Below are positions 49,001-63,691 of a stretch of 64,000 bases of DNA, in pieces. The notes beneath the pieces are model-generated. The model made no database searches. It was not told the DNA's origin and was given only the letters and a program-made list of their open reading frames with translations. A program made the position numbers and the translations under genes. Source of the stretch: Struthio camelus (taxonomy: Eukaryota; Chordata; Aves; Struthioniformes; Struthionidae). Location of the stretch: contig NC_090942.1 of assembly GCF_040807025.1 (NCBI RefSeq), positions 44,718,911 to 44,782,910 on the forward strand, given 5' to 3'. Position 1 is the first letter of the stretch. Each line of letters begins with the position of its first letter.

Positions 49001-50644
49001 CTTTGTTTCTGTCTCCCTTTGTTAAAATAGGGTGAAAAATAAAATCTTTTAGCAATTTTAATTCCTTTTTCATCATCTGAAGACTGACCTTATTAAAAAA
49101 ATCCCAGGTCAATCTTCCATCAGGGTATTTTGCTCTGTAGTATTGTCCTTTTTGTTTTTTCCAGACCCTCTTGAGAACACACAAGATCTTTCCTCTCGAT
49201 TTGGAGGTGAGGAATATTTGCTGAATGGAGCTGGAGTTGATGGGATGCTATGGGATTATGGTGAGGCTTGAGGAAAACATGCATCTGTTTCCCTTGGCGT
49301 TATGGAAAACATTCAGAAAATATAGTGCAATCTGGAGTCAGCTTACCTTGAAAATAATTAATTAGGTTCCTTAAAGGTAGACTCTGGGACTCTTGGAAGT
49401 ACAGGAAAACCTGGAGTCGGTCCTTGGACGCGTATTGTCAATAGAGCCAGGGCCCAAACAGTTGCTGGCACAGTGTGATTTGGAGGTGTATGGCTACCAC
49501 GAAGTTGGCCTTTGCCTCATCTAAATGATATATTTATTAGTGTGGCTTATTGACTGCAGGCTATTTTGTGACAAGGCAAAAGTCTGACCTAAACTGTTGT
49601 AGAGTGTTTGACTGCTTGTTGTTTTCCTCCTCCAGCTGATGTTTCTCTTGAGTATTATTCTGAAAGAAAGAATGCTGTGGCCTGAAATTTGCAGTTTTCT
49701 ATAAATAAATATTCAGATTCAGGGGGTCTCATCAACTTCGCAGAAATCTTTGGTGACTCTTGGTAGACTATTTGTCTGCTTAGTCCATGATGCCTCTGTT
49801 GATGGCATCAACATCAGTCTAACAGTGTACTAGCCCTTGACTCCTGTAATTGAGTCTTGGTTTTCAAACAGTGGTGCTCTTAATGTGGTCGTTAGGAGGA
49901 GAGGTATAAAGGGAAGATAAAGAAGAGACGCATCTTCACTGAAGTTGAAAACAGGAATACTAAGCTGATAAGCAAGTATCTTCTCATTTTTGATCAGGGA
50001 GCTCAAATTTTCCTCGTTATCTTTACTCTTTCATGATTGAGCTGTTTGTTTCCAGATGGCTTCTATGCATGCAAGGACTGGGACATGCATTATCCAATCT
50101 GTTCAGCTGCAGGCCTCTGCCATCAAATACAGCCCAAGGTGCTGGAAGCTTCAGCAGTTTTAGAGTAGTTCGGTGGCCCATCCTGTAGCAATTATTCTGG
50201 TACTTTCCTTTCCAGATAGGAAGGCTTTGAAGTAGCTTCCTTTTGTGGAAGGAAGATTCCAAGGTTCAACTGAAACCAAAATGCAAAAAAGTGCTAATGC
50301 CTATCACCTTTCTTATGAAATTGAATTCATTGACACTTCTCAAAGCATTCAGAGTACCCAAACAGTTAGAAAGTTTTTTTTGTTGATGTGGGTTTGTGTT
50401 TTGTTTGTTTGGGTTTTTTTCCTCCAAGTGGTATTTTTTTTTTACTGGTTTATTTTTTTCCAGTATGCTATATAAGCAGATATGTTCATAAATATAAAAT
50501 CAGGTACATGCTAGGTGCAGTATGTAAACAATTGTATGCGGATGTTTTGTCTGCCCTACCCCCTTTTTCTTCCCATTTTTGTAGAAGTCCCACCAGAGAA
50601 GGGAAAAATACAAAGTCAGCATCATGTGTTTAAGGGTACACCAC

Positions 50645-50667
50645 TTTTTTTTTTTTTTTTTTTTTTT
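50645..50667 (+). repeat. Poly(T) run of 23
   Basis: The longest homopolymer in the window. It could be the reverse-strand tail of a retroposed RNA, but the sequence upstream on the minus strand (higher coordinates) is not recognisable. Confidence 0.85.
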
Positions 50668-53600
50668 AAAGCACAAATGCTGTTTTCAGATTGGTTTTTC
50701 CCTTTGGCTGTGCTATGTTTGATCAATTTGGATGCTTTTTCCCTACATCTTCACCTTCTCTTTCCCCCAAACTTTTTTAACTGTGAGGAAAAATATAATG
50801 AAACACAGGTACCAGCAGAAAACTCTGATTAGAAGGCAAATAGACAAATAGTGCTTAGCATACTGGAAAGGCTAAATGGATGTCATGTATATAATCAAAA
50901 AATAACTGTCATTAGTACAATAGACAAGATGATTAGATATCACCCTATTGACTCCACATTTATCACTTTGATTCAGTGGGTTAATCAGCTGTTTTTTAGT
51001 GATTAAAGTCTAGATTTGAGTAGTGCTGTTCTGTTCTCCCAGAAAGTGTGGTGGTTGTGATGGGTAAGTGCTGAAATATCTGTTCTAAGGTGCTCATTCT
51101 AGATGATGCTCAGGCCGTGAGAATCTGGAAATCTCTGTGAGATAAAAATAATCTGTACAAGTGAATGTGGAAAAAAAAAAGTTTACAAAATAAAAGCCTG
51201 AGATACTGTCATTACATGACTACTGTGTGTAGACTTTTTTCTGATAAGAGATTTTGGAAAACCTTGACCACATCTAATAACTTGCCTAAGAGAAGTGTGC
51301 CATTTCTGAGCTGAGAGTCTGTTCAGACTACACATTGATATGTCTGCTTATAAAAGCATACTTGAATGTTTGAGAGAGAATTCTATGAAATATTTCAAAT
51401 AGCTTAGGAAAAGGGTTAATTGTTCTCTTTTCAAAATAACTTCTATAAACTCCTGTTATACTTGGATAGACGATTATTGCTTTAGTCTAAGCAATACTGT
51501 TGAACCCTAGTGTTTCTCATTATGATTTCGTAGTGTGTGTTTGTATTCTTCTGAAAACTGGAAAAGTCTTAACTATCTGTCCATTACTGCTGCAAGATTT
51601 TTGCCTCAGGATATTTTGAATTTTCTGAAGTTTCTAAATATAGACTTCCACTTGTGAATCAAAGTTGTTTTAGCTCTTCCACTGCTGTGTTAAAAATAAT
51701 AGCTGTAAATGTGTAAGTTCAAATGGCTATCACATCAAATAGCTGCAAAAGGAAGTCTAAGTCCCATATGAAAAATATTGTCATGATCTGAACACTTCAG
51801 AGAATGCCGAAGGCCACTTTACTGGCATTCAGTATTAAAGAGTCTAAACAGAAATCTATTTCTGAAAGCTCCTTTTTTTTCAAATGGTTTTAGTTTCTCT
51901 CTGTTCAACAGCAGAAAACCAGTCATTCAAATCACTTGATGACACTGCTGAACACTTTGGACACATCACTGTCATAATGAGCAGTCGTTTCTCAATTCTG
52001 CACTTTACAAAATCAAATAATCCTCTGAATTCATCTCCTCTATACTTGTGAAGAATAGCATTGTATGAACTAGTTCATTAACATTCTCAAATTCTAATTA
52101 CGCAAGTAACTGGGATTTCTATACTTGTTGTAGAGCAGAATTTCTTAAAACTCTTTGAAAACAGAACAAAAATGCTTTTGGGTCTTGCAGGTGTAAGTAG
52201 TTCATATTCTAAGGATGTCAAAACGTCATCTTTTTTTCCTGCCTCTTTTACCTATTTTGACCTTCTAGTTCTCTTCTGTCATTCATAGAAATGGACAATT
52301 GTTTTTTGGGCAGGCTTAAGCTGCAAGAAAAACTAAAAACAGTATAGAAACCTGACTCCAAATAGTACCTCCAGTTTTACACTGAATCTTTTTCGAAACT
52401 TTGCTTTCACTAAATTATATTTTGGAGGAAAAAGAAAATTTTTTTTTTTTCCCTGCTAACAGTAATGATGTTATATTATTTTCCTTTAAGGACTTTGAAA
52501 ATTATTTTTCCTGCAAAGAATAGGAGGAAAAACTGTACAGGAATTCCCTTCCATTGTATAGATAGTGACACATTATTCCTTTCAATTTTAGGTTGTGCTT
52601 CGTTACTTTTGAAATAGATATACTTGGGACATATGCCCAAACTCAAGATGTGGTCAATGTGCTACTAGGATTATTTGGTTGTTGAAGTGCTTTTTTTTTG
52701 CCAGAGAAGGAATTATCCAAGACAGATGCTACTGTGATAAACAGCTTGATACTTTTACTGCTCTAGATGCAGAAAAGTTTAATATGGTAAGAATGTAACA
52801 ATGTGAAAGATCATAAATGCTTATCATTCTTGTTCTTTTTTGACATATCTGGGAGCTAATACTCGATTAAAAAAAAATCTCTCAAAGTTTTTTTTATGAG
52901 TGAATAGAAAAACTGAGTAGCTAAATTATTATTACTGTTTATGTAGGTCAGGATTTGTAAATGACTGGTTATTATCAGCAATGCCCAGCTTGAAGCACAT
53001 TCAGAAGTGCCTTGTTTTCAGCATGTGCTGGGCATGCATCCTGCTAAAATCAGGCTTTATGCACACTTGACCCAAAGGCAATTTTTATTCCTATGTTACA
53101 GAAGCTGTGAGCTAGAGGTACTTTGAGCATGTTCCTGATACAACTCTGGAGCAAGTTGCTTGTTAGCAAGCCTCATTCTGTGTTCACATGCGTGTCTTCC
53201 CAATCAGGGATCTCGTGGGTCAGATGCATCCAACATAAGGTCTCTGAAATAAGCCGTTCTGAGTAACGCGTGGCTGGGAGCTCAAATGTCCTTTGCTAGA
53301 GCAATGCAGTGGCTTTTAGCGGTTCTTACAGGTCAGCTCTGTGCTCTTCGTCCATTCAGTCTTTTCATATACTTCAGTGGACATCGCTGTAAACTTTAGC
53401 GCACACCGAGTGTAAAGAATAGATACTATTAACTTCTGTTCAGCAGGCAAAAGTACTTCAGGGTGACTTTCCTGAGAACAGTTTTTGTAGAGCATCAAAC
53501 TGTATGTATAAATGGGTATAAAAATGAAGGCAGTAAGCTACCTTGAACTTTTTTTTGCATGTTGTGTGCACATGTACCTTGTTTCAATTCATATTTGAGC

Positions 53601-54576
53601 TGGTATATAATACAATGGACAATCGGGTGCTCGTTCTTATACGTGATATTTTGGTTGTACAAACCTGAATTAATTTCTGAATCCCCGAAAGGAACAACTA
53701 AACACAAAACTGCATATGACTTGAAATGTTCATTAGTAAGTTTCTGTTGAGTACCTTTCGGTGCTCTCAGCTAACTGTTTACATGATCACTTGATGGGAT
53801 CCGGAGAGACCAGCCATTAAGAATTCTTTTTGTCAGATCTTGGAAACAGTATATCTATTGTTGCACCAAAACATAGGAAAACAGGTTTCTGAAAGTCATG
53901 TACTCTCTCTCAGCAGAAATCTCTTGGTCACGTTTGTGCTCTCTCTCTTTCTGAGTGCATGTATATTACTGAATCTCAGGTGTTTGAGAGTAACAGTGTT
54001 TACTATTACATTAGATTACTTGAATGTGTACACATGACTCTATAAATCTATGTGCAATATGCACTGATGTCGCACAATTTGCACTGTTACTTAATGTATC
54101 TGCCAATAATAATGATCTGCTTTTTAGCCTGGCATGTTTTTCTGGCCCTGGGTGTGCCCTCACTATTCTTAAGGGCCTGTGCCTTCCCTCAGCTTCTCTC
54201 TCCCTGCCTATTTGTAGGAGAGACCTTGGAGATGCCCAGTAACTGTCATTCTGTCAAAACGCTTCCTGAGTAGCCCTGAAGTATTGTCTTGGGTAACCGC
54301 ATTTTGAGCATCTAAGTACTGTGCATACAAACCACCATAGCTAAGCCTTTGATTATAAAGCTTTTATGGACATAGAGACTTCAGAATGAGTGTGGAAGTA
54401 TTTGTGTGCATGTAAATATGTAATGTGTGTACAAATATGCAATGTTTACATCACTAAGGATAGTATGAACAGCTGTAATTGGGGGGAATGCAAACTACCT
54501 GCATTAAGCTGTCCATCAGTTAACTTAGGACAAAAAGGCTAGCATAGCTAACGCTATTGAGCTGCCAAGTTAAAGG

Positions 54577-54593
54577 TTTTTTTTTTTTTTTTT
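54577..54593 (+). repeat. Poly(T) run of 17
   Basis: Simple homopolymer in non-coding DNA. Confidence 0.8.
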
Positions 54594-57500
54594 AAATGTA
54601 AATTAGATATGTTCTTCTAATAAAACACAATAAAATGCATGTAAAAGAGCAACTATAGAGACTACAAATAAGCAATTGCATTGCTGGTGTCAAGCAATGC
54701 GAAAACAAGTTGCCTTTAGACAGTAGTTTCCTTTCACTGTTTCTTCACGTATGTAGGTTTCTAAGCTTTTTTCTGCATCAACAAGTGCTGAAACTTGTTT
54801 TAGTAGCCCTGATTGGTAGAGCTTTGAGCAGGGGAGGTGGGGGACCCTCAGGTGATGTGAAATTCACCATAGCACTCCAAGGGACACTTAATTTCCCATG
54901 TATTCCCCAAACAAAGATAAAAATAATTAGACTTTGACTCTTGGTGATAGTGAGCAGACCTCAGAAGACAACTCCAAAAACCTAAGTGATAATTCTCAGT
55001 AACAGTGAAATCTCTTAATGTATTTAAGAAAGACTATGAGTGAATGGGTTGTAATAGTTGAAGAAAGCATAAAAGCAAATGTTTATTTCTCTTACTGGTC
55101 CATAACAGGACCCTAGTCCTTAACAGCGAAGTGATGTTAGTAAAGGACACTTCTCTTAAGCAGCCTGGTAGTAAAATGTTTGGACAATTGATGGCTGGGT
55201 TTGTTGTTGTTTGTTTAACCTTGTGTTTGAGTTACTTAGGCCTGCATCCACTAAGAATCTTAAACGCTGTGATGCTGAGAATCATAATTATCTTCTCATT
55301 AGATACTTGTTACCTAATATGGAATTTACAGACTTAATGTAGGATTGTTAACTCTGTATCCAATGCATGAGGCACCTTAGCATAGGCTTTCCAAAAGTTG
55401 GAATGCTAATTCTCAGGGAGGAATATGAAGGCAATATCTTCTGTCTTGATACTGCCATCTATCTCCTAACTTTGGACTGAGTTTCAGCAGCTCTGAGCTC
55501 CCTTCTGTAAATAAGTGTATGTATCATTTCCACCAAGAAGTAATAAAGATCTTTCTCTCTGTGTGTGTGTTAATTTTTTTATTTTTGGAAAGAAAAGATA
55601 GTGCTGAATACTCATCATATAGTGGTCTGCTTCAAGTTACTTAGCTCCCAGAAGGAGTTCAGAACAGATATCTGGGTTTTCAGTCTTGTACTTAGGATTG
55701 CTTCTGAATTTTACGTCCATAAGCCATTGGATAAAACACAGAAATGATCCTTACATCTTTGGTTATTAATTAAAAGGAGAGAGACTACTGTCACTTCCTC
55801 ATCTGACCATGTTTTTCAATGCAAATATCACTTACAGGTGAGCACTACAGATACTCAAAACTTACCTCTTCCCTCAGATGGTGAGGAAGTGAATGGTTCC
55901 CAAGTGCGGATTGCGAGTGAGTGGTGTCCTAAGTTAGGAATGCACCTTTAATGATCAAGGATTAAAAAAGCACTGCCGTGAACAAAGGTGTGTTTCTTAC
56001 CTTTAGGTGTCTCAAACAGGGTAACAATGCTACAGTACCTAACATTGGCAGACAGAAGCAACTCTGTTGTACTTGAATTCTGGCGCCTCTGGAGGTTATC
56101 TGGAAAATGTAAATGCCAAACCTTTAGGTAAGGATGTTGGGAACTGCTTTCCTGGCCTCTGTCATCGTCAATTTCATACAAGTGGTTGTATGCAGAATTA
56201 AAGTTCTTTGTGGACTTGGGCCTATTTTTACTAACAGATCAAAAGTAATTAGTCTGGAATAGCAAGCAAGCAAAAAGGGTCTCTTTTGTGTGTGTGTTCC
56301 TGTAAAGAAGAACAAAATCTCAGCAGATGTTAAATAGCCATAAGACTTAGCAGTTTCAGCATACAGCCCACCGTAAAAAGCTATCAGAAACTTACTGAGA
56401 AAGGCTGAAGTAAATTGAACTGGGATTTAAGATTTCAGAACTGCAATGCGAAGGAGAAATGTTTGCGTTCAAATATATTTCCTCTCTTCTCCTTTAGAAA
56501 GAAGCGCAGAGAAATGTACAGGTCTACATTTGTTTTATTAAACGTGGAAATTTTATTCAATATAAGACTACCAAACAGTATGCAAGAAAATGCATTTAAA
56601 ACTGTGCAACATCATCATAATTTAGCAGTCAGTAGCTCTGGTGACATATGTTGTTTATTGTCATGTTGCTCATAATTTTGGATGTTCAATATCTAGTTTT
56701 GCTGTCTTGTTTTTATGAGCTACTTAAATCCTACAGACTTAATGAATCTCTCCAGACCATGCACTAGAAATAAGCCCTTTTTAAAATGTGCTTGAGACTT
56801 AAGTAATATGATAAAGGTTGAAAATTTTAGTTCAGCCATATTAGAATGAGTTCACCAATTTCCCTTTGCAAAAGCAGAATACATTTTGCTGTGCGACTAT
56901 CCCTTTTTAAAAGATTCGGAGTTTAACAAATACATATTTTCAACTTCCTACTTCAATTTCTTGCCAAGTATTCCTCTGAATTTGTTTTGTGCAGTCTTTC
57001 TATGAAAATCTCACAAAAACAGATGAGTAAAGGGAGTAGAATTAGTATGGTATTTCAGGTGATTTAGAAGCTTCTCTGGGTATGCATCATATGATCAGAG
57101 AAGGAATCTAGCTTTTTCATTTGGCTTGGGGACTGCTTAAGTGAGGTATGCAAATCCATCTTCATCTATGTAAGAACTGGTTCAAAAGATTTGAAGTAAT
57201 ATGGGATAATGATCCCTGTATGACAACATCTGGCAAGACAAATGTAGTTTGCTAACTTATTTTGTGTATGTTATTTATGTTATTTTAGGATAATGAGAAA
57301 ATAATGTTTAAATGATATAAAGTAGGAGGGGAAACTAAAAATGATTGGAGACAAATCTGAAACTGTAAGAGTGAAGAATGAAGAAATGTAAAAGTAGTGA
57401 AATATCTTATTAGTTGACAGCATTACTTAAAAGGATTTTGTGGCTTCAGAGCTGAGTAAAGAACGCTTATGCAAAAACCACGAAAACTGAAAGACACAAA

Positions 57501-59680
57501 TCTAGAATATTCCAGAGTAAGTATCTGAACCAATACTGGAGCTTTTTAGGACTACGGGAATGTGTGAATACCAGTAATGAGAGAGGGTGGAAGGACTCTG
57601 CCTGCAATGAATGAGGACATTGGTATGGGATACAACAACCAGGAGCATAGAGTTCCCTAATGGTACCACTCAGCAGTAATGTAAAAGTTGCAATGCTATG
57701 GCCTTTCAGTAGTATAAGAAAGTAAAAAGAAGTACAGTTATGTAGAAATGTAGGTGAAAGTGACAAAGCTAAAACTGAAACCTCAGGGTGGCTTTTTTCT
57801 GCATGGACAACTATCTTCATTATGAAAGATCCTGACAGTCTTGATTTCTCAGTTAACTCTGTGGTCTGGGAATAATTGTAAAGAGATTAGAAATTTCAAA
57901 ATTTCTGATATTTCTGTCTGCGGGAAGAACAGTCTTAACTAACCCAAACAGCATTTTTAAGAGTCTTATTGGGATTCTGATGGGTACTTTTAACAATCTT
58001 TGAAGGTTATAATGTTCTCTTTTAACAAAGGTGGAAACATATGTTTGTTCATGGCATCATTTCTTCTTTTTATTGTTGATCATTAAAGATGCATTCCTCA
58101 CTCTTTCCAGAAGTTAGCTAGGTTGAAGCCCACACGATGAGTACCATGGAGGAGAAAGTTATGGTCAGACTTAAGCATTGTTTGCCGTAGATGTTGAAAA
58201 AGTATGAATCGGACCTAAAATATAAAAATATCTGAAGTAACTTTTAAAACTCTAAATTTTCAGCTTGTTTTATGTGCTTTCTCATTTTGAACTGCTTTGT
58301 CTGTAACCGTGAGGACTACAAATCTTATTAAATGATGAAAACTTCGGGGCGGTGAAAGGGGGAACAACAACCAAGTATTGTAACTGCTGCACTGCACTGT
58401 GTGAATGTGAGAATTGTATGTAGAACAGGATCATTTTAAGTGCAGGAATGGAATTGCTATATAAGCTTTTGCTAGTCCTAAAATCTGAGCGCAAGGAAAT
58501 AAAAACAAACTGATTTTTAGATTAGCCAGCTGTCATTCCTACCCACTACTCTAACTCTGAATGCTGCTCCAAGGTATATTACCAAAATATGATACATGAG
58601 AGTGTTGGTTAACTGAGTTCAATTGACAGGAGCCTTTGCGTATGCTGCTCAGTCCTACAACTGCATATTGATCTGTTTATAATTCTAATGTTCGATAATG
58701 ACTTCATGCTTCTGTGGTTACCACCTACACCCTGGCAAACTCAACATTGCATCTGGATGCGTAAGAAGGCTACTCAATTTATTTTTCTTGAAATACTAGA
58801 TCCAAACTGAATAACAACTCCTAAAAGCCTAATAGATTACTAATGGCAATTACTTGTTTACATAAAAGCTGTACCCAGTCGCTTTGGTGTGATGCATATG
58901 AAACTGATACTCAGCTGTAGCCACTCTCAGCATTTATCAGTTCAGAAGTCTTTGCAGTGATCCATCAATGAATGAAAGTTAAAATAGTTATTGTAATATG
59001 AATGATGAGCTTTATTAATATAATTAGTATAATAAAATTGAAGTGTTTCTAATATTCAGTCAAGACTAAATTCAGTTAGTCCTTGATATGAACTCAATGG
59101 CAAAGGACCTAAAGGAAAAAAAATGAGAACGTGCTCACAGTCTAGGAACTACTTCCTCAGAAAGGAGGTAGTATCCACCTAATCATATTTTTTTAAATAT
59201 TAGCTATCTCAGGGTCTGATCGTAACTTTTGCTCATCTTGACTGATGAGCCCTGGGTATGGAAACTGCTTATCCTGTCTCTCCTCAGCTCTTGTGTTCTC
59301 CCTTCTGCTGCCCAGGTAACTTGTCGAGAAAGGCAGCCCCCACTATTTATATTTAGAAGATGAGACCAACCTGGAGGCAGATGGCATGCTTGGAGATGAG
59401 GAGTTGCTGGGAAGAGGTGAAAAAGCCTGGTAAAAGGCATTGCCACTTGGAGACAGTGAATGTGAGGGAAACAGGAAGGGAAGGGATATGGGAATGAGTG
59501 ATGGAAAAGAAGAGATGGAGGCACTCATTTGCTTCGTTTACTACACAGTTTCCCATTACTGCAGCAAATGAAGCTGGAGTTGTACTGACGGACTCCTTCA
59601 CTACATAACCCAAATTAATCCCCAGAGCATCCTGTGCACTAAATGAAGCAGGATCCTGTGGAGAAAAATAGTAGAGCCTT

Positions 59681-59699
59681 AAAAAAAAAAAAAAAAAAA
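59681..59699 (+). repeat. Poly(A) run of 19
   Basis: Simple homopolymer preceded by 'tagtagagcctt'. No processed pseudogene or SINE is recognised upstream. Confidence 0.8.
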
Positions 59700-61160
59700 T
59701 TAAAGACTGGATTGCACTAGGGGGCTGAATTAGCTTTGCACTAGCGGTCTGTTCTGGCTTTTCTTGACTTGAGAGTGCTTATCTTTGCAACCTTAGCATT
59801 ATTTTAATGTTGATTTGGGGGAGAGGGGATTATGATAAACCTAGACAAATTATATGCACAGTTGTAGAGGATGCAGGAAGCACTCCACCTGGCACATCCT
59901 TCAGACGTGGACATACAGCTCTTACTGACCTCATTCTGTCATGAGTTTGAGGATGTAATTTGGTTAGTACTTAATCAGTTTTACTTTCAAAATGCTATGA
60001 AAAGAGAAGAGTCACAAACAGAAATATAGGAAAGTGGTGTCTTAAAGAGGTAAGAGTAGAACAGGGATATTAGCAAAATAGCTGTTATGGTGACCCTGAA
60101 AACAATTTACAAATCATAGCACACATCCGCAACGATTTCATCTGTATTATGTAAATAGCTATTGCTTCCAGGTGTGTTGACCCACCTAGCAGGCTGAAAG
60201 TGAGCACTCTTTGTGAATTATTTAATAGTTAGATTACAAATATTAATCATAAAAAGAAGTTAAGCATTTCCTTTAGAATGTTTTTGAATCTGCAGCTTTG
60301 TTTGCAGGCCTTTTAATGCTGCCTGGTACTGTAACTAATAGGTGCGCATGAAGAAAACCATTTCACTCTGCAGCCTTTTCCGCCCACATCTTTAGGGTTG
60401 CCAGAAATCCTATCTGTCAGCTAAAATGATGTTAAAGTTCTACACTGCTATAATCCAAAAATGGCAGAGAATAGGATTAGCAGAAGCTGTTCTAATGTGA
60501 TAAAATAAATGAATAAAAATGAGTTGAAGAGGGAAAGCATGATATTAGTGGAATGTGACCCAATTACGTATGTAAAAATATACTCAACAAAATAGGTCAG
60601 AAATACTTGACTAGATGCATTTACATATGTTTTGCATGTTAATTCTCTGTGTAGCCTTAATATTATATAAGATTTTGATATTTGTGTATTTTTATAATAA
60701 GCTCCCATAAATATATGGAGTTGAAGCAAGACAGTCTGACTCACAATCAGACTATTTTCTAGAATATGAAACTATATAAACCAGAACACTGGGTTCCTAG
60801 ATTGATGCCAGCTTGTTCATTTCACTTGCTCTTTCTCTTCCACCCCTTTAACAATAAAATTTCAGTAGGTAATTTATATAATTTAAGAAAATAAATCTGT
60901 TGATCTTAAAAGAGCTGGGGTGCAAACAAAAGAAAAATGAAGTTAATTCATTCAAGAGTGAGTTCCCCTAGAAATAACTTTAACATTGCTTGCTGATTAA
61001 TAGAACAATCTAAAGGGTAGGCTTAGCTTCTTAGACAGTAGTTGAATGTAACTCTAACTCTGAAATTAGCATCATAAACTTCTTATACGAGGGAGAAAAT
61101 TCTAAGTTAAATCTGCTAATTTAGAAAGGCAACACGCGTAGCTTACAAGTTGTTAAGCAG

Positions 61161-61277
61161 TTGTCCTGGCAAAATGAAATGTATTATGGTTTGCTGCTCT
61201 CTCTCTTCAACTAATGATGATAAAGGAAATATTCAGCCTGAACTGAAGAAGAGAAACAATGTTCAGATCAGAGGTAG
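61161..61277 (+). CDS. Candidate exon A of an unrecognised gene
   Basis: Open segment preceded by ttgttaagcag (weak acceptor; ctaatttag ending at 61124 is an alternative that keeps the frame open) and followed by the donor ag|gtatgtat at 61278. An ATG at 61174 in fair context (caaaatga) begins MKCIMVCCSLSSTNDD, followed by a polar, lysine-rich stretch (PELKKRNNVQIR). A competing donor at 61274 (gag|gtaggt) would leave phase 1 and run into a stop in the next candidate exon; the donor at 61278 leaves phase 2, which fits. The segment could hold the true start codon, or continue the phase-2 frame from the CpG-island exon. I do not recognise the protein. Confidence 0.35.
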
Positions 61278-62414
61278 GTATGTATTTGTCGTTTCTTTAT
61301 TTTCTAAGTACATAATACGTATGTACATATAGTACTATATGCATTGATAGGTAAATTAAAAAATCCTAATTTTAATAATTCTAAAATTAAAATATTTTGA
61401 AGTATTGTTAAGTGGTAACCAGAGCTACTACTTTTAATTGAAGAACACGATAAATCAGAAATTTATATGGTATTTTCTATTATTTTCTTTTTTCTTAAAA
61501 TCTAGGTTTACTTTCTTTGTTCTCTAAATGAAAGTGGTTTGAAGATCAGAGCCTTTTAAAAGAGCCAATCAACTTCAAGTATTATGAAGCTAGTTAAAAA
61601 TGGTCTTTAAATCCTCCTTTGTCTTTCTTTAGCTAAGGAAAGCTCACAATTAGTTAACTCTTTTCTCAAGAAAGAGGAGAGCAAGCAAAACTGAGCAATG
61701 AACACATGGGAACAGCACTAGATGGAGGGAAATTTATTCTACTAATCTGCTAAATCTGCCTAACAGGGATTTCACTTATAGATAAAGATTTCTTTTAAGC
61801 TAAGGAGACTTTAAAAATATTGATAATAGTAACTTTGTTTCCTATGTTACAATTTTTTGAAACATGCAGAAGAATGTACTTATTTTAAATATGTCTATTT
61901 CCTTAGGAGTAGCTCGTTATTCTAAATATTCATAAACCAGTTCTTCATAGCTTGATATTTAGTGTCATTTGAAATTATTTTCCAAATAGTACAGTGTGTG
62001 GGTTTTTTTTTTTTTTTTCAAAGAATTCATTGCCTTTTATCCACTGGAAATCCAAATGTTAATGATTTCTCTCCCTCTCCCCATACCCCCTGATATGAAT
62101 TTAATTGACTATGCATAATGATGGTAGGCAGAAGTCATATGGCTTGGTTGTCAATAGACATCACGCAAAATCTAAAAATGTGTATTTTAGAAGTGATTCC
62201 CCTCAGGATTAACAGGATATACCGGGACTAACATGTCCTTGTCTAATAGCAGAATCTGTCTCCCCAGATGTAATATGATATACTACTGTTTTCCTGTAAT
62301 GGGATAGCTAGAAGGAGTTGTCCCCTACGTTGCCCCCGGAGTAGGGGGAGTGCTGAGCTATAGCAGCTCAACTTGAACTGCCATCAAACCTTCCCTCCTC
62401 CCTCTTTCCCTTAG

Positions 62415-62523
62415 CTCTGTGGACCTTCCCCCTCTTACGCCGTTTCTAGATCTGTATGACTGGATGGCAAGTCAGCTCAAGGAACTGAGCCAACAAAAAG
62501 TGATTTCAGGAGAAGAAAAAAAG
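62415..62523 (+). CDS. Candidate exon B of an unrecognised gene
   Basis: This is the strongest exon-like segment in the window. It has a long pyrimidine tract ending cctctttcccttag (exon starts 62415) and donor aaag|gtaatt (intron starts 62524). Of three frames, one stays open across all 109 nt: it takes two bases from the previous exon, reads SVDLPPLTPFLDLYDWMASQ and continues LKELSQQKVISGEEKK, ending in phase 0. The peptide has a hydrophobic/aromatic start and then a charged, helix-prone tail, as in real proteins rather than random AT-rich translation. It joins candidate exon A (phase 2) and candidate exon C (phase 0). The protein family is not recognised. Confidence 0.5.
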
Positions 62524-63691
62524 GTAATTATTTTGGCTAGCTCAGATCACTGAACTTGCTCATAATCTAGTCACTTGAGCATGAGTGCCAGTGCAAAGGA
62601 GGTGGAGGCAGGATTGCATGGCCAAGGGCGGGGAGAAGAGCAGGAAAGTAGAAGCCTTCATTTAGATGTTGCTGTGGAGCTATAGAGTAAATGGTAACTT
62701 TCTAGACTAGTTGAGGGGCTAAAAGCAGTCAAAAATTATAAATATATTCTAAAAATATATATATGCGTATTGTCATGCGGTGTTGGTGGGGTGTTAATTA
62801 TTTTTTTGTTACAAATTGATATGTTTAACCCTTTTTAGTACAGCAGAGTACACTTACTCTTTCATTCCTAAATCTTTCCATTTAAAAAAAGTTGGTTTGA
62901 CACTAATCTTGAAAAAGTGACAAACAGATCGATATCCTGCATTATACTCAGAATATCACTCCCAGTTTGGCATTTCCAAGAGTCCTCCCCTGCACTGTTA
63001 CATCTGTAAAGAATCTTGATGTTGTTGGATAGATTTTCTTCTCAGTGCGATACATAAACTAATGACTTACAAATGATTACATCAAGATATTCATGCACAG
63101 AAGTAAAACGAACCTTACTTCCCATTCTGTAACTTATCCTGGCTGTGTTATTGAACTAGGCATTAATGTAGGCCACTAGATGACTCCCCATTAGCTGGTG
63201 CAGACCACAAATTTCAAGGGAGCTACATATTCTCTACTGTGATACAGTTCCTTGGAAACCCAAATATATGCTCAAAAAATAGAGGAAAACATGCAGTTCT
63301 TCAATATATTGTACACTGTCAAAGCGTCTGTGTTGTCTAATGTCATTGCACAAAATTACTGATTTCAGTGTTCCACATTAAGTATATTCACATAGTATAA
63401 ATGGCTAAAGCCGTTTCTATCCACTGGTCGTCCATTTGTGTCAGTATATAGCAATGAGACCAAGGATTCTTTGTCTTGGACCAGTGTATAAGAGGAGAAA
63501 CAAGATGGATGGATAAGCTTTTGTCAACGGATTCTCAGTTTCCAGTCTACACTCTCAGAAGAAACTTGTATTTGCTGTTCTTCTGTTTGTATATGTATTT
63601 TTTTTAACTATTCATATTATTATTTAGTGAATAATATAATAGCTGTACCTTGACTCATTGTGCAAATGTTAAATGTTTATCATCCTCCTAG

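Larger units (their letters stand above)
46007..61160. other. Proposed large first intron, part 2
   Basis: AT-rich non-coding DNA with many poly(T)/poly(A) runs (T23 at 50645-50667, T17 at 54577-54593, A19 at 59681-59699) and no recognised host exon. A 30-nt segment at 48434-48463 is flanked by tttctttacag and ggtgagttt and could be spliced as a micro-exon, but without other support. No CR1 copy was found. Confidence 0.45.

Noticed and set aside
50645-50667. Tail of a processed pseudogene
   Set aside because: The long T run could be a reverse-strand poly(A) tail, but no gene-like sequence lies next to it and no flanking duplication is evident.
52981-53035. 9-bp inverted repeat atgcccagc ... 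gctgggcat as a microRNA precursor
   Set aside because: The stem is short, the 37-nt interior does not continue pairing, and no conserved seed is recognised.
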